Source of the DNA: Actinomyces sp. UMB0138
Lineage (GTDB): Bacteria > Bacillota > Negativicutes > Veillonellales > Veillonellaceae
Assembly (NCBI RefSeq): GCF_002849225.1
Contig: NZ_PKMC01000001.1
Location: 575,588 to 639,587 of the forward strand
Length of the DNA stretch: 64,000 nt
Direction of reading: 5' to 3'
The notes under the pieces are model-generated. The model was not told the origin of the DNA and made no database searches. It saw only the letters and a program-made list of their open reading frames with translations. Made by a program: the position numbers and the translations under genes. Positions 31,992 through 40,690 of the stretch are shown piece after piece (within the stretch, counting starts at the first letter, position 1; each line of letters opens with the position of its first letter).

Positions 31992-32711
31992 GTGTTTTAT
32001 CGACTGCTGAAGGCGATTTTAGGCCCGATACTAAAGATTGTCTATAAACCTTGGATAGAGGGCGCCGAGAACATTCCCTCTGAGGGGCCCGCCATTTTGG
32101 CCTCCAATCACCTGGCCGTAATTGATTCGTTCTTTCTGCCTTTGATGATTGAACGGGAAGTTGTGTTTATGGGAAAGGCCGACTACTTCACCGGGAAAGG
32201 CGTCAAAGGCAAGCTTGTGGCTCGCTTCATGCGGGCCGTTGGCACTATTCCTGTAGATCGAACAGGTGGCAAGAAGTCGCAGGCTGCTTTGCGTACCGGG
32301 CTTCGCCGACTAGACGAGGGCGGCCTGTTCGGTATCTACCCAGAGGGTACCCGTAGCCCCGATGGGCGGCTTTACCGCGGTAAAACAGGGGTTGCCCGAA
32401 TGGCACTGGAATCGGGAGCTCCGGTAGTGCCGGTAGCAATGATTGGCACCAACGTGGCCCAGCCTATTGGTACTGTGATTCCTCGCCCTCACAGGGTTGG
32501 CATCAAAGTCGGTCCGGCGTTGGACTTTAGCCGGTACCGGGGGCTAGAAAACGACCGCTTCGTGTTGCGTGCAATCACAGACGAGATTATGTATTCGCTA
32601 ATGAGTCTTTCCGGGCAAGAATATGTGGACAAGTACGCAGCTGATGTAAAGCGCAAGCTCTCTGAAGAGGGTAAATTTGCCGGTCCCGTGCCTGGTGGAA
32701 AGCAGAAGTAG
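31992..32711 (+). CDS. 1-acyl-sn-glycerol-3-phosphate acyltransferase family protein
   Basis: Membrane-associated PlsC-type acyltransferase of phospholipid synthesis, 239 residues. It contains SNHLAVIDSFFLP (the NHx4D catalytic motif), VPVDRTGG, IYPEGTRSPDG (acceptor binding) and VPVAMIGT. I start it at GTG 31992, where homologues begin (FYRLLKAILGP) and where AAGGGAAAG lies at the right distance; an ATG at 31929 would add 21 residues. An AGCT-specific acyl donor or acceptor cannot be assigned. A weak hairpin (TGGGCG/CGCCCA, 32718-32734) follows. Confidence 0.88.
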   Translation: MFYRLLKAILGPILKIVYKPWIEGAENIPSEGPAILASNHLAVIDSFFLPLMIEREVVFMGKADYFTGKGVKGKLVARFMRAVGTIPVDRTGGKKSQAALRTGLRRLDEGGLFGIYPEGTRSPDGRLYRGKTGVARMALESGAPVVPVAMIGTNVAQPIGTVIPRPHRVGIKVGPALDFSRYRGLENDRFVLRAITDEIMYSLMSLSGQEYVDKYAADVKRKLSEEGKFAGPVPGGKQK

Positions 32712-32792
32712 TAAAAATGGGCGGTGTGCGCCCAGTAACGTAAAACCTTTACAATAGACCGTGACACAGATTAAATCTCTTGGAAGGAATTG

Positions 32793-34013
32793 ATGACTAT
32801 GCGTCGCGTAGCCCTGCTAACTGCCGGTGGTTTCGCTCCCTGTCTGTCAGCTGCCGTTGGGTACCTGATCGATAACTACACTAAGCAAAATCCAGATGTT
32901 GAAATCATTGCTTACCAGAATGGCTACCACGGCTTGCTAACTGGGAACTACATTGTGGTCGACGATGAGGCTCGTAAGAACGCCTTGCATCTGACTGAGT
33001 TTGGCGGATCGCCTATTGGTAACTCGCGTGTGAAGCTCACTAACAAGGAAGACCTTCTAAAGCGAGGGCTTATTCCCGAGGGCGTAGAGCCGCTTGGGTA
33101 TGCCGCCGAAAAGCTTAAGGATGATGGCGTTGACGTACTGCACACCATTGGTGGCGACGACACTAACACCACTGCTGCTGATCTTGCGGAGTATCTGCAC
33201 GAGCACGATTATGAGCTGACAGTTGTCGGGCTGCCGAAGACTATCGATAACGACGTATATCCGATCCGACAGTCGCTCGGTGCTTGGACTGCAGCTGAGC
33301 AGGGGGCAACTTTCGCCGCTAATATCATCGGCGAACATCGAGTCAGCCCGCGTATGCTCATTGTTCATGAGGTCATGGGCCGTAACTGTGGTTACCTGAC
33401 TGCCCAGACCGCCAAGGTTTACCGCGAGCGCTTGGATCAGCGCAACTGGGTGCCATCGATTGGCCTGTCTAAGGAACGCTGGGACATTCATGCTGTTTAC
33501 GTCCCAGAGGAATCGATCGACATTGATGCGGAGTCGAAACGTCTGAAGGGCATCATGGACGAGCTCGGAAACGTGAACATTTTCCTGTCGGAGGGTGCTG
33601 GTGTAGATGACATCGTCCGCGAATTGGAAGAGGCCGGCGAAGAGGTACAGCGAGACGCCTTCGGGCACGTAAAGCTGGACACTATCAATCCGGGCAATTG
33701 GTTCGCCAAGCAGTTTGCAAAGCGGATTGGCGCTGAAAAGGTGATGGTGCAGAAGTCTGGTTACTTCTCTCGCTCGGCTGCTGCAAATAAGGAAGACCTG
33801 GATCTAATCAAGTCCATGTGCGACTTGGCAGTGGAGTGCGCTAAGGAAGGCAAACCTGGCGTTATCGGTCATGATGAAGACAATGACGACAAGCTGTCAG
33901 TCATCGACTTCGCCCGCATCAAGGGCGGCAAGCCCTTCAATGTGGACGTTGACTGGTACGTGGATCTGCTAGAGCAGATTGGCCAGCCCCGAGGCAAGAA
34001 ACTAGCAAAGTAG
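32793..34013 (+). CDS. pfkA: Pyrophosphate-dependent 6-phosphofructokinase
   Basis: Phosphorylates fructose-6-phosphate, probably with pyrophosphate instead of ATP. 406 residues. The donor loop reads IGGDDTNTTAA with Asp122 and Asp123; a second Asp at this place (GGDD rather than GGDG) and Lys149 in PKTIDND are the known marks of PPi use in this family. MGRNCG and the long C-terminal part fit the long actinobacterial clade. GGAAGGA (32782-32788) precedes ATG 32793; ATG 32799 is also possible. TACAAT at 32750 is a likely -10. The reaction would be reversible, serving glycolysis and gluconeogenesis. Confidence 0.92.
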   Translation: MTMRRVALLTAGGFAPCLSAAVGYLIDNYTKQNPDVEIIAYQNGYHGLLTGNYIVVDDEARKNALHLTEFGGSPIGNSRVKLTNKEDLLKRGLIPEGVEPLGYAAEKLKDDGVDVLHTIGGDDTNTTAADLAEYLHEHDYELTVVGLPKTIDNDVYPIRQSLGAWTAAEQGATFAANIIGEHRVSPRMLIVHEVMGRNCGYLTAQTAKVYRERLDQRNWVPSIGLSKERWDIHAVYVPEESIDIDAESKRLKGIMDELGNVNIFLSEGAGVDDIVRELEEAGEEVQRDAFGHVKLDTINPGNWFAKQFAKRIGAEKVMVQKSGYFSRSAAANKEDLDLIKSMCDLAVECAKEGKPGVIGHDEDNDDKLSVIDFARIKGGKPFNVDVDWYVDLLEQIGQPRGKKLAK

Positions 34014-34026
34014 TTTTACTCACGTG

Positions 34027-34061
34027 CGCCCGTCTGTCGGAACACTCCGATAAGGCGGGCG
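34027..34061 (+). terminator. Terminator after pfkA
   Basis: Outer arms CGCCCG (34027-34032) and CGGGCG (34056-34061) enclose a second stem TCGGA/TCCGA (34037-34041, 34046-34050) with an ACAC loop; TTT follows. The aroG promoter begins within 10 bp. Confidence 0.7.
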
Positions 34062-34070
34062 TTTGCGCTC

Positions 34071-34076
34071 TATCAT
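34071..34076 (+). promoter_or_regulatory. -10 element for aroG
   Basis: TATCAT ends 7 nt before the ATG at 34084; no ribosome site is present, so the mRNA is probably leaderless or nearly so. Confidence 0.45.
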
Positions 34077-34083
34077 GTGTTGC

Positions 34084-35412
34084 ATGCTTACCGAAGATCC
34101 TAAACAGTCCTGGAGGGCTTTTCCTGCCCTGCAGCAACCGGCCTATCCGGATGAAGAAGCCCTACGAGCAGTATTGGCAGATTTGGAGCTTCGGCCCCCA
34201 CTAGTTTTTGCTGGCGAGGTAGATAAGCTAAAGACCCAGATGGGGCAGGCAGGCGCAGGTGAAGCGTTTGTATTGATGGGCGGAGATTGCGCCGAGACAT
34301 TCGCTGAATCTACCGCTGACCACGTCCGCCTGAAGATGCAGACAATCCTGCAGATGGCAATCGTGCTCACATACGCGGGAGGTATCCCCGTCATCAAAGT
34401 AGGCAGGATGGCCGGTCAGTACGCAAAACCGCGTAGTAGCGACTTTGAGGAACGCGACGGGGTTACATTGCCGTCTTACCGCGGCGACTCTGTCAACTCG
34501 CACGAGTTTACGAAAGAAGCACGCACCCCGGATCCGGCCAGGCTGCTGGGAGCTTACACGCATTCCGGTACCACGTTTAACCTGATTAGGGCATTCACGC
34601 AGGGTGGCTATGCAGATCTGCGGGAAGTGCATGCATGGAACCGCGGTTTTACTTCCAATCCCGCGTACAAGAAATTTGAGCAATTGGCGGCCGAGATCGA
34701 CCACGCCCTTAAATTCATGAAAGCCTGCGGGGTTGATTTTGACGCATTGCAATATGTTGACTTTTATAGCGCTCACGAGGCATTGCTACTTGAATATGAA
34801 GCAGCGCTAACCAGAACCGACTCCCGTACCGACGATCTTTACAACACGTCGGCACACATGTTGTGGATTGGGGAGCGGACTCGTGACCCGAAGGGAGCTC
34901 ACGTCGAGCTTCTTAGCAAGGTAAAGAATCCTATAGGCGTCAAAATAGGTCCGAACGCAAAGCCGGAGGACATCTTCGCCCTGACCGACAAGCTCAATCC
35001 AGAGGGCGAGCCTGGGCGCATGTCGCTAATAACGCGAATGGGCGCTGAGAATATCCGCGAGAAGCTTCCGAAACTAGTTGAGGCAGTGAAGGCGGATGGA
35101 CGTCCATATACGTGGCTAACTGACCCCATGCACGGCAACACCATTACCTATGGTGGATACAAGACTCGGCGCTTTGACACAATCTTGGACGAGGTGAAGG
35201 GATTCTTCGAAGTACACCGCGCCCTCGGCACCATTCCGGGTGGGATTCATGTCGAGCTAACCGGCGATGACGTTACCGAAGTAATCGGTGGATCTGAGCC
35301 AGTCGGTGAGGCCGATCTGGGTTCTAGATACGAAACTTTGGTAGATCCGCGGCTGAATCATCAGCAATCCCTCGAGATGGCTTTCCAGGTAGCTTCTCTG
35401 CTAAATTCCTGA
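34084..35412 (+). CDS. aroG: 3-deoxy-7-phosphoheptulonate synthase, class II
   Basis: First step of the shikimate pathway: phosphoenolpyruvate plus erythrose-4-phosphate to DAHP. 442 residues of the plant-like class II family, with VLMGGDCAETFAE, IPVIKVGRMAGQYAKPRS, NRGFTSNPAYKKFEQLA, TSAHMLWIGERTRD, ITRMGAENIREKLP and DPMHGNTI. It supplies chorismate for TrpE. The start is ATG 34084 (homologues begin near MLTEDPKQSWRAFPALQQP); no ribosome site. Convergent with pknL; the stops are one base apart. Confidence 0.95.
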   Translation: MLTEDPKQSWRAFPALQQPAYPDEEALRAVLADLELRPPLVFAGEVDKLKTQMGQAGAGEAFVLMGGDCAETFAESTADHVRLKMQTILQMAIVLTYAGGIPVIKVGRMAGQYAKPRSSDFEERDGVTLPSYRGDSVNSHEFTKEARTPDPARLLGAYTHSGTTFNLIRAFTQGGYADLREVHAWNRGFTSNPAYKKFEQLAAEIDHALKFMKACGVDFDALQYVDFYSAHEALLLEYEAALTRTDSRTDDLYNTSAHMLWIGERTRDPKGAHVELLSKVKNPIGVKIGPNAKPEDIFALTDKLNPEGEPGRMSLITRMGAENIREKLPKLVEAVKADGRPYTWLTDPMHGNTITYGGYKTRRFDTILDEVKGFFEVHRALGTIPGGIHVELTGDDVTEVIGGSEPVGEADLGSRYETLVDPRLNHQQSLEMAFQVASLLNS

Positions 35413-35413
35413 T

Positions 35414-37429
35414 CTACACGTGGATCAGCGTAATTGTAGAGCCTACCTTGGCCATCTTGCCGCCCTTCGGGCTTTGGTCATATACGCGGTGTGGGTCAAT
35501 GCCAAGGAGCTTGGCCCGCACCTCAACCTTGAAGCCTAGCTTTTCCAATTGGGCCTTTGCCTCTGACATCTTCATGCCACGAAGGTTGGGAACTTCTTTC
35601 TTTTCTGGCCCGAGCGAGAGCACGTAGGAGATTGGGTCGCCCCGGTAGGCGTCAGTGCCAGCCTTTGGATCCTGGCTGAGCACCTTGCCTGCGGCGATGT
35701 CATTGGAGTGCTGCTCTGTAACGGTTGCGCGAAGACCAAGTTGGGAAGTCTCCTTGGCCGCTTCCTCAGCGCTTTTACCTGAAAGATCAGGAATCTTTAT
35801 GGGCTCGCGCCCCTTTGAAATGACCAGGGAGACCTTCGTATGGTGGCGAAGTGTGGCCGGAGGCGCAGGGGAGGTAGATATTACCTTGTCCTTGGCAACG
35901 GTGCCCGAGTATTCTTCGGAAATCTTTCCGATCGTTAGTGGAGCCGCCTTGAGTGCCTCTATCGCCTCGTCTTTGGACTTTCCGACTACATCCGGCAGGG
36001 GCACCATCTGCACACCTTTGGATACAACCAAAGCGATCTTGGTACCGGGTTTCACCTTTTGTTTGGCTGACGGTTTCGTAGAAATGACAATGCCGCTTGG
36101 GACCGTGTCCGAGAATTCTGCCTTCTTATTCGGATCCAGGTTGGTGTCTACAAGCAGCTTTTCTGCAGTGGAATCCTGGAGCCCAACCACGTTAGGAACA
36201 TCAACGCGTCTGCCAGGGCCATAGATGAAGTACCAGATGGTGCCCAAAATTAGGCTCAGCACGATCACTATGGCCCCGAGGATTACCGCCCAGTTCTTTG
36301 ACTTGCGGATTGTTGCGGGGGAATCAATTGCTCCAATCGGCAGCGCAGAAGTGCCAGAACCGTAATCAATTGCTGCGGTGGATGAAGAACGCGGGGCAAC
36401 TTCTGTTTTGTTCTTTTCCTTGGTTTGCTGTGGGAGGACAGTGTACTTCTTTGCCAGCGTTTCTGGATCTAAGGCATCAATCACTTCACGCACGTAGTGT
36501 GCTCCGGCAGCCCCATCTTGAGGGCGATCTGCCGGTTCCCGGGCAGCAAGAGCGCAAAGCAGATCATCCACCTCGGATGGGATCCACTCAATTGTGTCGG
36601 AAAGGCGCGGAATGTCCTCGTGCACGTGCGACCAAGCCACCGCGATAGCGCTTGACGAAACATAAGGTGGCTTACCTGTGAGTAATTCATAGGCCATGAT
36701 GCCAACCGAGTAGATATCAGAGCGAGCATCCGCCTCGCCGGAAGTGACTAGTTCCGGAGGAATGTAAGCGACCGTTCCGAGGACGGAACCGGTGGTGGCC
36801 ATGGTTGCATCTGATACGGCACGAGCCAGACCGAAATCGGCAACCTTAACATTGCCATCTTTAGTTAGAAGGACGTTTTCAGGTTTCACGTCCCGATGAA
36901 TAAGGCCTGACCGGTGGGCAGGAGCGAGTGCCTCTAGGACGGAGTCGATAATGGAGAGCGTTTCGCCTAGGCTAAGAGAGCCTTCCTCGCGAAGCCGCTC
37001 ACGCAGGTTAGTGCCGTCGACAAGTTCCATTACCAGATAGCCAGCACCATTTACTATTCCCTGGTCAAACACAGATACGACCGAGGGGTGATTGATCCGG
37101 GCAGTAGCTCTTGCCTCGCGTCTAAATCTAGCGACTAGATCGGGAGAACCGGACAGGTGCGGGTGCATCACTTTTAGTGCTACCGGCCTATCAAGTCGTT
37201 CGTCGCGGGCTCTGTAGACAGTTGCCATACCGCCGGAGGAAATCTTGTCCAAGACCATGTACCTACCGTCCACGATCTTGCCGACTAGAGGATCGCCCGC
37301 CGGGGCTGAAGGGGCAGAACTTTCCGCATCTGCAAGGGGCTTTGTGTCCCCTTTAGATTTGTTGGCCTTAAATGGAAGATGCAGCGCTCTCTTCGAATCG
37401 GCGCGCTTGATCCCCCGAGGTCCTTCCAT
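35414..37429 (-). CDS. pknL: Ser/Thr protein kinase with PASTA domains, PknL-like
   Basis: Membrane receptor kinase, 671 residues. The kinase domain (about 55-320) has ISSGGMATVYRARD, PVALKVM (ATP Lys), LIHRDVKPENVLL, VADFGLA and AYIPPE. A juxtamembrane stretch and one membrane span (AVILGAIVIVLSLILGTIWY, near 380-400) lead to four extracellular PASTA repeats (beginning DVPNVVGL, PLPDVVGK, KIPDLSGK, EVPNLRGM), which bind wall precursors in this family. Corynebacterial PknL also has PASTA repeats; the mycobacterial one does not. Position between aroG and the Rv2175c-like gene supports PknL over PknB. TAGAAT lies 5 nt before the ATG and there is no ribosome site. Confidence 0.92.
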   Translation of the reverse strand: MEGPRGIKRADSKRALHLPFKANKSKGDTKPLADAESSAPSAPAGDPLVGKIVDGRYMVLDKISSGGMATVYRARDERLDRPVALKVMHPHLSGSPDLVARFRREARATARINHPSVVSVFDQGIVNGAGYLVMELVDGTNLRERLREEGSLSLGETLSIIDSVLEALAPAHRSGLIHRDVKPENVLLTKDGNVKVADFGLARAVSDATMATTGSVLGTVAYIPPELVTSGEADARSDIYSVGIMAYELLTGKPPYVSSSAIAVAWSHVHEDIPRLSDTIEWIPSEVDDLLCALAAREPADRPQDGAAGAHYVREVIDALDPETLAKKYTVLPQQTKEKNKTEVAPRSSSTAAIDYGSGTSALPIGAIDSPATIRKSKNWAVILGAIVIVLSLILGTIWYFIYGPGRRVDVPNVVGLQDSTAEKLLVDTNLDPNKKAEFSDTVPSGIVISTKPSAKQKVKPGTKIALVVSKGVQMVPLPDVVGKSKDEAIEALKAAPLTIGKISEEYSGTVAKDKVISTSPAPPATLRHHTKVSLVISKGREPIKIPDLSGKSAEEAAKETSQLGLRATVTEQHSNDIAAGKVLSQDPKAGTDAYRGDPISYVLSLGPEKKEVPNLRGMKMSEAKAQLEKLGFKVEVRAKLLGIDPHRVYDQSPKGGKMAKVGSTITLIHV

Positions 37430-37434
37430 GGTTG

Positions 37435-37440
37435 CATTCT
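37435..37440 (-). promoter_or_regulatory. -10 element for pknL
   Basis: TAGAAT on the minus strand ends 5 nt before the pknL ATG. The divergent HTH gene has its own hexamer about 50 bp away, so the two promoters share a 74-bp region. Confidence 0.4.
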
Positions 37441-37490
37441 ACGTGTATAAACCGCGCTGGCGAACTTTACACACGCCCCAGAGGGCAATG

Positions 37491-37496
37491 TAGTCT
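37491..37496 (+). promoter_or_regulatory. -10 element for the Rv2175c-like gene
   Basis: TAGTCT ends 7 nt before the ATG at 37504. A possible -35 TTTACA lies at 37466-37471 with a 19-bp spacer. Confidence 0.4.
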
Positions 37497-37503
37497 TAAG
37501 CGC

Positions 37504-37848
37504 ATGAGCAAAAAACTACTTCCCCTGCCCGATGTCTCCGAAATGTTGTCCGTGCCTTACTCTAGGCTGCGCTCGGCGGTGCGCGAGGGGAGAGTAGGGG
37601 CACTACGCAGCGAAAATGGTGTGCTGTGTATTCCAGAAGACTTCCTGTCCTTCCAGGACGGATCGTGGACTCTGGTGGACGGGCTTAGCGGGACACTTAC
37701 AGTCTTGCAGGATGCTGGAATGGATCTAGTGCAGGCTACAACCTGGCTACTGGAAGGCGATGACACTTTTGTCGGTCGCCCGATCGATGCGCTAAAGCAG
37801 GGGCGCAAGAAGCAAGTTAATTCCTACGCCCGTTCGCTAGCTTTCTAG
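37504..37848 (+). CDS. Rv2175c-like winged-helix DNA-binding protein
   Basis: 114 residues. LPLPDVSEMLSVPYSRLRSAVREGRVGALR-type sequence (split: LPLPDVSEMLSVPYSRL, RSAVREGRVGALR) is a helix-turn-helix resembling excisionase/MerR folds, followed by a C-terminal helical domain (GTLTVLQDAGMDLVQATTWLL). In mycobacteria the homologue is a DNA-binding protein phosphorylated by the adjacent PknL. Here the protein starts almost at the HTH, so the N-terminal extension carrying that phosphorylation site is missing. Divergent from pknL; its stop shares a CTAG with the stop of the polyprenyl synthase gene. Confidence 0.82.
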   Translation: MSKKLLPLPDVSEMLSVPYSRLRSAVREGRVGALRSENGVLCIPEDFLSFQDGSWTLVDGLSGTLTVLQDAGMDLVQATTWLLEGDDTFVGRPIDALKQGRKKQVNSYARSLAF

Positions 37849-38900
37849 ACCTGCCGGTTCACAAGTAGGTTGCGGAACTGGCGAAGCGATTCCTTGCCGG
37901 CTTCCGGCAATTCCAGCTGCGCAAGATGCTGCTCTCCATCCTGCAGCAAAGAGGCGATCAACTGCTCGTGGTCGTCGTAGGCTCCACAGGCGGATATAGT
38001 CTGTCGCATCTTGTCGATTTCACGTTCGGATAGGTCGGTTCCCAGCGCAGCAAGAAATTCTTCGGCATTCTTTCCTAGCCGCTTTAGAGTGAGAGCTACG
38101 AGTACAGTGCGCTTTCCTTCGATCAGGTCTGCGCCTGTCGCCTTTCCCATAATTTGATCATCGCCGAATACCCCCAACTGGTCATCACGTAGCTGGAAGG
38201 CGCTGCCCCAAGGCTCTAGCACCTTCTCGAGCCCGTTGGTTAGCGCTTCCGAGGCGCCGGCAAGTTGCGCGCCGAAGATTACAGGAAGGGCAACCGAGTA
38301 GCGGGCAGCCTTGTGCTTCACCACGTCAAGGGCAGCTTCGAGCGCGTAGCCAGGATTGTCCATAACAGGGGTATCCTCCAGCGCACAGTCGAGGAACTGT
38401 CCGACAGCAACCTCGGCAGTCATCTGGGCGAAGGTATCCCGCGCAGACTTTGAATTAGCAAGATCTGCCGCCCTGTTTGCTACTTGCTGAGAAAGAGAGA
38501 GCAACAGGTCGCCTACCAAAATGGCACAGTTCTGGCCGAATGTCTGCTCGTTGCCTCGAAAGTTGTGCGATTTGTGCCAGCTCTCGTAGAAACGGTGCAG
38601 GGAGGGGGCGCCCCGCCGCAAATCAGCGTTATCAACTATGTCGTCATGAGCTAGTGCGCTGGCCTGATACAGCTCTACTGCAACTTGGCCGGTTAGGCAG
38701 GCATCTTCCAGCTGGCTGGCTCCGTCTGCAAGCGAAAAGCCTAGCTGCACTCCGCGGGCACGCAATCTTTTTCCGCCCTTGGTGTAATGAACAAGCCCGT
38801 CGGCAAGACCGTTAAGAACGGTGGTGGAAGGCCACTTCGCCCTCCATTGAGCCAATTCTGCACTTATCAGGTCGCTTAATTTCTGGCTATTAAAAGTCAC
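37845..38900 (-). CDS. Polyprenyl (geranylgeranyl-type) diphosphate synthase
   Basis: Builds prenyl diphosphates from isopentenyl and allylic diphosphates, for quinone or other lipid products. 351 residues with GGKRLRARG, the first Asp-rich motif HDDIVDNADLRRG (DDxxD), KHKAARYSV, and a second motif LRDDQLGVFGD. Product length cannot be set from sequence. The start is uncertain: GTG at 38900 (TAGGGT 7 nt upstream) or GTG at 38909. Mycobacterial idsA2 has the same neighbourhood. It works downstream of Dxs (60021-61937). Confidence 0.9.
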   Translation of the reverse strand: MTFNSQKLSDLISAELAQWRAKWPSTTVLNGLADGLVHYTKGGKRLRARGVQLGFSLADGASQLEDACLTGQVAVELYQASALAHDDIVDNADLRRGAPSLHRFYESWHKSHNFRGNEQTFGQNCAILVGDLLLSLSQQVANRAADLANSKSARDTFAQMTAEVAVGQFLDCALEDTPVMDNPGYALEAALDVVKHKAARYSVALPVIFGAQLAGASEALTNGLEKVLEPWGSAFQLRDDQLGVFGDDQIMGKATGADLIEGKRTVLVALTLKRLGKNAEEFLAALGTDLSEREIDKMRQTISACGAYDDHEQLIASLLQDGEQHLAQLELPEAGKESLRQFRNLLVNRQV

Positions 38901-38939
38901 GCTAAACACCCTATCGTACCTGGCTAGAGGGATCCCAGA

Positions 38940-38967
38940 AAGACAAAGAGATTTTCGTTGTTATAAT
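38940..38967 (+). promoter_or_regulatory. Promoter of the principal sigma factor gene
   Basis: Perfect -10 TATAAT (38962-38967) with an extended TGT before it; a weak -35 AAGACA (38940-38945) at 16 bp. Leader of about 70 nt. Confidence 0.65.
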
Positions 38968-39042
38968 TGTGTTAGCACGCCGTATGGCGAAGAGATAGAG
39001 ATTTCATCCGCATAGCGGAAACTGGCTTACGAAAGGGCATTC

Positions 39043-40287
39043 GTGTCAACTTCGCGTTCTAAGAACACCGCTTCCAAGGCATCCGCTTCCAAAGCCAATG
39101 CTACCAGCAAAACCAGCTCTAACAAGGGTTTAGCAACAAAGAAATCAGCGGCTAAGAAGAAGACCAAGGCCACCGCAAAAGCTACTGCCGAGCCCGCTGC
39201 AGAGGGAAAGAAGACCCAGGCCGGCCAGCCGAATTACGGGCCTGTCAAGGCCCATCACGGGAAGGCAGCAGTGAAGGCTCACCGCGGTCGCAAGAAGCGC
39301 AACGAAAAGAGCGGCTTCACTCTTTCCGAAAAGGATGAGGGTGACGAGCCGGCACAGCAGGTTACGGTAGCGGGCGCAACGGCTGATCCAGTTAAGGATT
39401 ACCTGAAGCAAATCGGTAAGGTGCCGTTGCTGAATGCTGAAGAGGAAGTCGACTTGGCTCGCCGCATCGAAGCGGGACTGTATGCCGATTACAAGATGAA
39501 GCAGGATGCGCAGACCATGACTTCAAAAGAGATGCGTGATCTGCGAGCAATAAGCATCGACGGCCAGCATGCAAAGAATCACCTGTTAGAGGCGAACCTG
39601 CGTCTGGTTGTTTCACTGGCAAAGCGTTACACAGGCCGTGGCATGCTGTTCCTCGACCTGATTCAGGAAGGCAACCTGGGCCTGATTCGCGCGGTCGAAA
39701 AGTTTGACTATGCCAAGGGCTACAAGTTCTCTACCTACGCGACTTGGTGGATTCGGCAGGCTATCACTAGGGCAATGGCTGACCAGGCTCGTACTATTCG
39801 AATTCCCGTGCACATGGTCGAAGTAATCAACAAGCTGGCGCGTGTGCAGCGGCAGATGTTGCAGGATCTTGGTCGTGAACCCACCCCCGAGGAGTTGGCT
39901 AAGGAACTGGACATGACTCCAGAGAAGGTCGTTGAGGTTCAAAAATACGGTCGCGAACCTATTTCCTTGCATACTCCGCTAGGCGAGGACGGCGACAGCG
40001 AGTTCGGCGATCTAATTGAGGATTCTGAGGCCGTAGTGCCAGCGGATGCCGTCTCGTTCACCCTGCTGCAAGAACAGTTACACAGAGTGTTGGATACCCT
40101 GTCCGAGCGTGAAGCGGGCGTAGTATCGATGCGTTTCGGGCTTGGTGACGGCCAGCCTAAGACTCTTGACGAGATCGGCAAGGTGTACGGAGTTACCCGC
40201 GAGCGCATTCGCCAGATCGAATCGAAGACCATGTCCAAGTTGCGCCATCCGTCCCGTTCCCAGGTTCTGCGCGACTACCTGGATTAG
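39043..40287 (+). CDS. sigA: Principal RNA polymerase sigma factor (SigA/RpoD/HrdB)
   Basis: Directs RNA polymerase to housekeeping promoters. 414 residues: a Lys/Ala/Ser-rich N-terminal 100 residues (variable region 1.1 replaced by a basic tail, common in actinobacteria); region 1.2 [20 protein letters not shown]; region 2 [58 protein letters not shown]; region 3 [12 protein letters not shown]; region 4 [23 protein letters not shown] at 39043 with GAAAGGG. A strong terminator follows. Confidence 0.95.
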   Translation: MSTSRSKNTASKASASKANATSKTSSNKGLATKKSAAKKKTKATAKATAEPAAEGKKTQAGQPNYGPVKAHHGKAAVKAHRGRKKRNEKSGFTLSEKDEGDEPAQQVTVAGATADPVKDYLKQIGKVPLLNAEEEVDLARRIEAGLYADYKMKQDAQTMTSKEMRDLRAISIDGQHAKNHLLEANLRLVVSLAKRYTGRGMLFLDLIQEGNLGLIRAVEKFDYAKGYKFSTYATWWIRQAITRAMADQARTIRIPVHMVEVINKLARVQRQMLQDLGREPTPEELAKELDMTPEKVVEVQKYGREPISLHTPLGEDGDSEFGDLIEDSEAVVPADAVSFTLLQEQLHRVLDTLSEREAGVVSMRFGLGDGQPKTLDEIGKVYGVTRERIRQIESKTMSKLRHPSRSQVLRDYLD

Positions 40288-40296
40288 AACTGAAAT

Positions 40297-40333
40297 AGTT
40301 TTGGGGCCCGCAAATGCGGGCCCCAAAACTTTT
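40297..40333. terminator. Terminator after sigA
   Basis: Arms 40297-40312 (AGTTTTGGGGCCCGCA) and 40315-40330 (TGCGGGCCCCAAAACT) with an AA loop, then TTT. The palindrome can also serve the convergent DUF7455 gene; another 8-bp dyad AAATAAGT/ACTTATTT (40339-40362) overlaps that gene's stop. Confidence 0.95.
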
Positions 40334-40356
40334 AAGTCAAATAAGTCAAAGGTTAC

Positions 40357-40560
40357 TTATTTCAGCAGACCTTGAGGATCGTCTAGGCTGACCGCCTGCT
40401 GCACCAGCTTTTCTTGGAATTGGCGGGCGTGGTGGCCACAGAACAATAGTTCTCCGGAAATAAGGTTCGCTCGAACCTGAGCTGCAGCACCACAGGCATC
40501 GCAGCGATCAGCAGCGGTGAAAGTCTGTGTCTGTTCGGTTCTTTCGATTGTTGTTTCCAT
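40357..40560 (-). CDS. Small zinc-ribbon-like protein, DUF7455 type
   Basis: 67 residues. Cys20 and Cys23 (RCDACGAAAQV) and Cys41 with His43/His44 (LLFCGHHARQF) look like a single zinc site. Small proteins of this type are conserved in actinobacteria; the function is not known. Start ATG at 40560; CACAAT lies exactly 6 nt upstream, so the mRNA may be leaderless, although AGGGG also lies just before the ATG. It sits convergent to sigA and divergent from parE. Confidence 0.8.
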   Translation of the reverse strand: METTIERTEQTQTFTAADRCDACGAAAQVRANLISGELLFCGHHARQFQEKLVQQAVSLDDPQGLLK

Positions 40561-40678
40561 ACCCCTATTGTGAACGGTGTCTTGGGGCAGATTCCAACTT
40601 TGTGGCGCTTTTACGCCAGAGGCGCAACAGGTAACTGTGGGACTCGAGTCGCTACCGGCCATGACGTCACTAAGCTAA

Positions 40679-40684
40679 TAGACT
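40679..40684 (+). promoter_or_regulatory. -10 element of a probable leaderless parE promoter
   Basis: TAGACT then ACTTCT then GTG (40691): a 6-nt gap and no ribosome site. Confidence 0.5.
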
Positions 40685-40690
40685 ACTTCT

